A stretch of DNA of 9,822 nucleotides from positions 1 to 9,822 of the forward strand of contig CAZYAD010000047.1 of assembly GCA_964646225.1 (NCBI GenBank), written 5' to 3'. Shown here piece after piece: positions 7,201 through 9,822 of this stretch. Each line of letters opens with the position of its first letter. The first letter of the stretch is position 1. The position numbers and the translations under genes are program-made. The stretch comes from UBA4644 sp964646225. Its GTDB lineage: Bacteria > Bacillota > Clostridia > Oscillospirales > Butyricicoccaceae. Below the pieces are notes generated by a model. That model was not told the DNA's origin and ran no database searches. It worked only from the letters and a program-made list of their open reading frames with translations.

Positions 7201-7230
7201 TTGACAAAGTGATACTATGCGTTGTATAGT
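7201..7230 (+). promoter_or_regulatory. Promoter of the padR operon
   Basis: A perfect -35 TTGACA (7201-7206) and a -10 TATAGT (7225-7230) are separated by 18 bases. Initiation near 7237 would leave a leader of about 16 bases before the padR start. Confidence 0.85.
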
Positions 7231-7232
7231 AT
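7212..7232 (+). promoter_or_regulatory. Inverted repeat, likely PadR operator
   Basis: ATACTAT (7212-7218) and its exact reverse complement ATAGTAT (7226-7232) are separated by seven bases. The dyad covers the spacer and the whole -10 box of the padR promoter. PadR-type repressors commonly bind such AT-rich dyads in their own promoters, so autorepression is the simplest reading. Binding itself is inferred. Confidence 0.65.
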
Positions 7233-7252
7233 TATGCGATGGGAGGTGTTGT

Positions 7253-7570
7253 ATGGACATTCAGCTGAAGCGCGGCCTGCTGGAGGTCTGCGTCCTCAAG
7301 GCGCTGCAAAAAGAGGATTCCTACGGCTACCGCATCATCCGGGAGCTCTCCCCCGCCGTGGCCCTTTCGGAATCCACCCTGTACCCCATTTTGAAGCGCA
7401 TGGAGCAGAGCGGCTGCATCGACGAGTATTCGGTGGCCCACAACGGAAGGCTGCGGAAATATTATCATCTGACCCCGCTGGGTGAGCAGCGGATCCGGGG
7501 CTTTCTGGTGGAATGGGAAGAGGTTCGCCGGGCCTATGACTATATCAGAGGTGAAACGCATGAATCGTGA
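7253..7570 (+). CDS. PadR-family transcriptional regulator
   Basis: Small DNA-binding repressor of 105 residues. The PadR winged helix fills nearly all of it: LKRGLLEVCVLKALQ (5-19), SYGYRIIREL (23-32), the recognition-helix region LSESTLYPILKRMEQSGCI (38-56) and the wing and end of domain RKYYHLTPLGEQRI (68-81). There is only a short C-terminal helix, as in the compact PadR subtype. ATG at 7253 is chosen because GGAGGTG lies four bases upstream and the family's N-terminus begins here; an earlier in-frame codon would precede the promoter's expected start. Its stop overlaps the next gene by 11 bases, so the two are one translationally coupled unit. An inverted repeat over its -10 box suggests autoregulation. 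The inducing signal is unknown; the partner membrane protein and the divergent pump suggest an envelope or drug stress. Confidence 0.93.
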   Translation: MDIQLKRGLLEVCVLKALQKEDSYGYRIIRELSPAVALSESTLYPILKRMEQSGCIDEYSVAHNGRLRKYYHLTPLGEQRIRGFLVEWEEVRRAYDYIRGETHES

Positions 7571-8519
7571 ATTGTTTGAACGCTGGCTGCGGGATCGGCT
7601 GGACGATCTTCCGCCGGAGGAGCTGGAGCGCATCTGCGCCTTTTATCTGGACGCCATCGCCGACCGGATGGAGGAGGGCATGACCGAGGAGCAGGCCATC
7701 CACGATCTGGGAGAGCCGGAGGCGCTGCTGGAGGGCATTCGGGCCTCTCTGCCGGAGCACACAGCCTACCGGCTGTCCCGGCAGAGCCTACAGCCCGAAG
7801 TGAGCCGTAGAAAATGGCTGCTGGGGGCCGCCGGAGTGGCGCTGCTGGTGGTATCCATCCTGACGCCGGTGCTGTGGATGACCCGGACGGCGTTCCATAC
7901 CGTGGTAGAGAAGGTGCCGGTCATCGAGCCCGGCTCCTTCAGCGTGCCCATCGACAACAGCAATTACGCCACCGAACAGGCAGAGGTCATCCAGATCTCG
8001 CCCGATCCGGCTGCGGAGGTTTCCTACTGCGTGGGCGACGCCGGACAGCTGACGGTCTGTGTGCTGAGCGGGGCGCTTCTGGTGGGGCCCAGCCCGGACG
8101 ATGATCTGCACCTGCTGGGCCCGCACGAGTATGTGCTGCGGCCGCTGGATGACAGCATCATCCTGCTGGAGGATGTGCAGACCGACCTGCAGCTGCTGGT
8201 GCCGGAGTCGCTGGCTCTGCTGATCAAAAGCGACATGGGGGATGTGTCCCTGTCCGATGTGCGGCCCCTTTCCCTGCAGGTCAGCTGCGCCTTAGGCGAC
8301 ATCTCGCTGGATCGGGTCTCCGCCCGTGACAGCATCGTTCTGGAAAGCCAGCTGGGCGGCATTTTCGGCATGCTGTCCGGCGGCCAGCGGGAGTATACCA
8401 TCCACTCCTCGTCGGCGATGGGGAGCAACACCCTGCCCGACGAGCAGAAGGGCGGGGAGATCGCCCTGACGGTCACCGCCGACACCGGCAGCGTGGAGCT
8501 GTTTTTCGAGGCGGAATAA
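7560..8519 (+). CDS. Membrane protein with HAAS/DUF1700-like and DUF4097-like domains
   Basis: Product of 319 residues in three parts. Residues 1-62 are helical and charged (MNRELFERWLRDRLDDLPPE, then EEGMTEEQAIHDLGEPEALLEGI), the hallmark of HAAS/DUF1700 proteins that are encoded next to PadR regulators. Residues 86-107 form one membrane helix preceded by RRK, placing the N-terminus in the cytoplasm. Residues about 150-318 are outside the membrane and repeat short beta motifs such as SDMGDVSLSDV, CALGDISLDRV and TADTGSVELFF, resembling the DUF4097 beta-solenoid domain. ATG at 7560 has GAGGTGA six bases upstream and overlaps the padR end by 11 bases. The coupling suggests that the protein senses or modulates an envelope signal that feeds into PadR, but this is inference; no enzymatic motif is visible. 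Confidence 0.85.
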   Translation: MNRELFERWLRDRLDDLPPEELERICAFYLDAIADRMEEGMTEEQAIHDLGEPEALLEGIRASLPEHTAYRLSRQSLQPEVSRRKWLLGAAGVALLVVSILTPVLWMTRTAFHTVVEKVPVIEPGSFSVPIDNSNYATEQAEVIQISPDPAAEVSYCVGDAGQLTVCVLSGALLVGPSPDDDLHLLGPHEYVLRPLDDSIILLEDVQTDLQLLVPESLALLIKSDMGDVSLSDVRPLSLQVSCALGDISLDRVSARDSIVLESQLGGIFGMLSGGQREYTIHSSSAMGSNTLPDEQKGGEIALTVTADTGSVELFFEAE

Positions 8520-8629
8520 CTGGCCGCGCCCGTCCTTTTTCCTCAGCCTTGCTCCACGCTGCGGGAGCCGGACAAGCAAGAGGGAGAAGCCGCGCTGACG
8601 GAGACAGCCCGTGCCGAAGGTCTCCCCGC

Positions 8630-8749
8630 TCACTCCTCCAGCGCCGCCAGCTCCGCCCAGGCCTCGCTCTCGGTGTCCGCCGAAAAGAGGAACCGCCCCG
8701 ACGGCCCATACACATTATAATGATTGAACACATATTTGACCTGATACAT
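8630..8749 (-). CDS. Small protein of 39 residues, unknown function
   Basis: I do not recognise this gene. It encodes 39 residues starting MYQVKYVFNHYNVYG, continuing PSGRFLFSADTESEAWAELA and ending in an acidic tail (LEE). The N-terminal half is rich in aromatic and beta-forming residues and the second half looks helical, so a small beta-hairpin-plus-helix fold is plausible. There is no signal peptide, membrane segment or cysteine. Support for its being real: a full GGAGG lies eight bases before ATG at 8749, the codons are GC-ending as in the neighbours once past the AT-rich start, and no larger gene covers it. The ribosome-binding site can pair with TCCG next to the start codon (CGGA with TCCG), a possible translational brake. 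It converges on the padR operon. No clear promoter or T-tailed terminator was found. It could still be a gene remnant. Confidence 0.6.
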   Translation of the reverse strand: MYQVKYVFNHYNVYGPSGRFLFSADTESEAWAELAALEE

Positions 8750-8906
8750 TCCGGAGCCCTCCGTTTTTCTCTTTGTGATGCTTGCATCCTACCAGCATCG
8801 CAGTCCGATAAAACGGTCTCTCTTCCCTGCCCCGCCGCCGCGGGCTGGCGAACTTCCCCAAAATCTTTGTGAATTTTCACGACCCGCCCCGGCCCCGGCG
8901 GCCATT
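8750..8906. other. Non-coding stretch upstream of the 39-residue ORF
   Basis: No supported gene. It holds small inverted repeats: GATGC TT GCATC (8777-8788), CCCGC / GCGGG (8831-8844) and GTGAA TT TTCAC (8869-8880). No convincing -35/-10 pair was found on the minus strand for the small ORF. Confidence 0.5.
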
Positions 8907-8929
8907 CAGCGGCGTTTCCGCTGTTTTTT
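8907..8929 (+). terminator. Rho-independent terminator upstream of the purC promoter
   Basis: CAGCGG (8907-8912), five-base loop, CCGCTG (8918-8923), then six T. It is a short but classical plus-strand terminator. It lies 388 bases after the last plus-strand gene, and probably stops read-through from the padR operon before the purC promoter. Confidence 0.75.
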
Positions 8930-8950
8930 GTGACGAAATTTCATTTTTCT

Positions 8951-8961
8951 GGGTTTAACCC
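8951..8961. promoter_or_regulatory. Palindrome abutting the purC -35 region
   Basis: GGGTT T AACCC is a perfect inverted repeat around one central base, ending one base before the putative -35 box of purC. Its position fits an operator, but no known purine regulator motif is recognised. Confidence 0.35.
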
Positions 8962-8962
8962 G

Positions 8963-8991
8963 TTGCGCAGTTTTCTTGTTTTTGCTATAAT
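8963..8991 (+). promoter_or_regulatory. Promoter of purC
   Basis: A perfect -10 TATAAT (8986-8991) is preceded by TGC, making an extended -10 (TGnTATAAT). The -35 is weak, TTGCGC (8963-8968), with 17-base spacing. Initiation near 8998 gives a leader of about 55 bases, which begins with a small hairpin (GGGC / GCCC at 9000-9012). The leader is too short for a purine riboswitch. Confidence 0.8.
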
Positions 8992-9053
8992 ACCTCCATG
9001 GGCCGAGCGCCCGATCCATTGTGTTCACACTACCTGAAAGGGGATTCCATATC

Positions 9054-9740
9054 ATGAAAAAACTGTATGAGGGCAAGACCAAAAATGTCATGCTGGACGA
9101 GGCCAACAACATCGTCTACCTGTTCTTTAAGGACAGCGCCACCGGCGAAAACGGCGTCTTTGATCCCGGCTCCAACTCCGTCGGCGGCAGCGTAGAGGGC
9201 AAGGGCCGGATCGGCCTGGCTGTCTCCAAATATTTCTTTGAGCTGATGGAGAAAAACGGCATTCCCACCCATTATCTGGGCTCCGATCTGGAGCAGGGGC
9301 TGATGAAGGTGCGCAACCTCACCGTCCCCAAGCTGGAGTTTGTGCTGCGGTATTTCACCGCCGGCTCCATGTGCCGCCGGTTCGACCTGGAGCAGGGCAT
9401 CCCCTTTGATCCCCCCTATTGCGAGGTCACGCTGAAGAGCGACGCCCAGGGCGATCCCCTGATTACCGAGCGTCTGTGCATCATGAAGGGCATGCTGAAG
9501 GAGGGCCAGTACGATCAGGCGCTGGACATCCTGGTGAAGGTAGGCGAGGTTCTGAAGAAGGAGCTGGCCGGCATGAACCTGCAGCTGCTGGACTTCAAGA
9601 TCGAGGTGGGCTACGACGAAAACGGCAAGATCTATGTGGCCGACGAGATCACCCCCGACATCTGGCGCGTCAAGGACGAAAACGGCAACATCCCCAACCA
9701 GATCGACTGCGCCAAGCTGATTCTGTCCAAGATCCAGTAA
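9054..9740 (+). CDS. purC: Phosphoribosylaminoimidazole-succinocarboxamide (SAICAR) synthase
   Basis: Cytoplasmic enzyme of de novo purine synthesis that joins CAIR and aspartate using ATP to make SAICAR. The product is 228 residues, near the usual 235-240. Visible family features are LYEGKTK (4-10, ATP-binding start of the fold), VEGKGRIGL (47-55), GIPTHYLG (69-76), LEFVLRYFTAGSMCRRF (94-110, matching the conserved E..VR....GS region), KSDAQGDPLI (128-137), LLDFKIEVG (178-186) and ADEITPDIWR (196-205). The last two deviate: the family usually has EFG where this has EVG, and DEISPDTCRLW or similar where this has Ile-Trp after PD and Val-Lys after Arg. It therefore belongs to a divergent branch, though the core looks intact. 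ATG at 9054 follows AAAGGGGA nine bases upstream. It has its own promoter and a terminator directly behind it, so it is a single-gene unit here rather than part of a visible purine operon. Confidence 0.93.
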   Translation: MKKLYEGKTKNVMLDEANNIVYLFFKDSATGENGVFDPGSNSVGGSVEGKGRIGLAVSKYFFELMEKNGIPTHYLGSDLEQGLMKVRNLTVPKLEFVLRYFTAGSMCRRFDLEQGIPFDPPYCEVTLKSDAQGDPLITERLCIMKGMLKEGQYDQALDILVKVGEVLKKELAGMNLQLLDFKIEVGYDENGKIYVADEITPDIWRVKDENGNIPNQIDCAKLILSKIQ

Positions 9741-9754
9741 CATCTCTCTTTTCC

Positions 9755-9801
9755 AAAAACGCCCCCGACCATGCGGTCGGGGGCGTTCTGCCTATTTTTT
9801 T
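9755..9801. terminator. Bidirectional rho-independent terminator after purC
   Basis: A 13-bp perfect stem AACGCCCCCGACC / GGTCGGGGGCGTT with a four-base loop (9758-9787), 17 bases after the purC stop. On the plus strand seven T follow, but only after a seven-base gap (9795-9801). On the minus strand the stem is followed at once by TTTTT. It should work both ways, better for minus-strand transcripts. Confidence 0.9.
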
Positions 9802-9822
9802 ATGTACAGTGTCTGAACCCAT

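Noticed and set aside
6965..7207. Minus-strand frame of 80 codons in the MATE-padR gap
   Set aside because: TTG start without a ribosome-binding site, Arg/Gly/Lys low-complexity translation crossing the tandem repeat and the MATE promoter.
8473..8880. Minus-strand frame of 135 codons starting with GTG, overlapping the 39-residue ORF
   Set aside because: No ribosome-binding site, Arg/Pro-rich translation beyond residue 50, and it runs into the 3' end of the DUF4097-like gene. The shorter frame with GGAGG is the better candidate.
8998..9053. Purine riboswitch in front of purC
   Set aside because: Only about 55 bases lie between the expected transcription start and the ATG, and the conserved three-way-junction elements are not seen.
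9030..9743. Minus-strand frame opposite purC
   Set aside because: Antisense shadow with no ribosome-binding site; the plus strand carries a complete PurC with promoter and terminator.

Overview
The window looks like chromosomal DNA of a GC-rich member of the Bacillota, most likely a gut clostridium of the Oscillospiraceae/Ruminococcaceae type. Four things point there: a perfect CIRCE operator in front of an hrcA-grpE-dnaK operon; a DnaK lacking the roughly two-dozen-residue insertion in the first quadrant that E. coli DnaK has; strong GGAGG ribosome-binding sites at most genes; and a clostridial-type PadR/HAAS gene pair. The genus cannot be named from this sequence alone.

Layout, left to right. 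Positions 1-2698 hold the class I heat-shock operon on the minus strand: hrcA, grpE and the 5' part of dnaK, which runs off the left edge. A sigma-A promoter at 2752-2779 drives it and a CIRCE at 2721-2747 controls it. Positions 2885-5360 hold a single-gene unit on the minus strand, a xylulose-5-phosphate/fructose-6-phosphate phosphoketolase with its own promoter and terminator. Positions 5505-6994 hold a MATE-family multidrug exporter on the minus strand, with a TTG start, a structured leader and a terminator.

Divergent from it, at 7201-8519, is a two-gene operon on the plus strand. It encodes a PadR-type repressor and a membrane protein with an N-terminal HAAS/DUF1700-like domain and a DUF4097-like C-terminal domain. 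The PadR promoter carries an inverted repeat that looks like an autoregulatory operator. Positions 8520-9053 are mostly non-coding, but a convincing 39-residue small ORF lies on the minus strand (8630-8749), followed by a terminator and the purC promoter. purC (SAICAR synthetase, purine synthesis) occupies 9054-9740 on the plus strand and ends in a terminator that works in both directions.

The window is mostly core chromosome: protein folding, central carbon flux and purine synthesis, with an export/regulation cassette between. I see no insertion sequence, CRISPR array, prophage, tRNA or rRNA, and no clear undescribed multi-gene system. The least explained items are the 39-residue ORF, a CIRCE half-site upstream of the hrcA promoter, a short related sequence found in two intergenic regions, and the divergent purC sequence.
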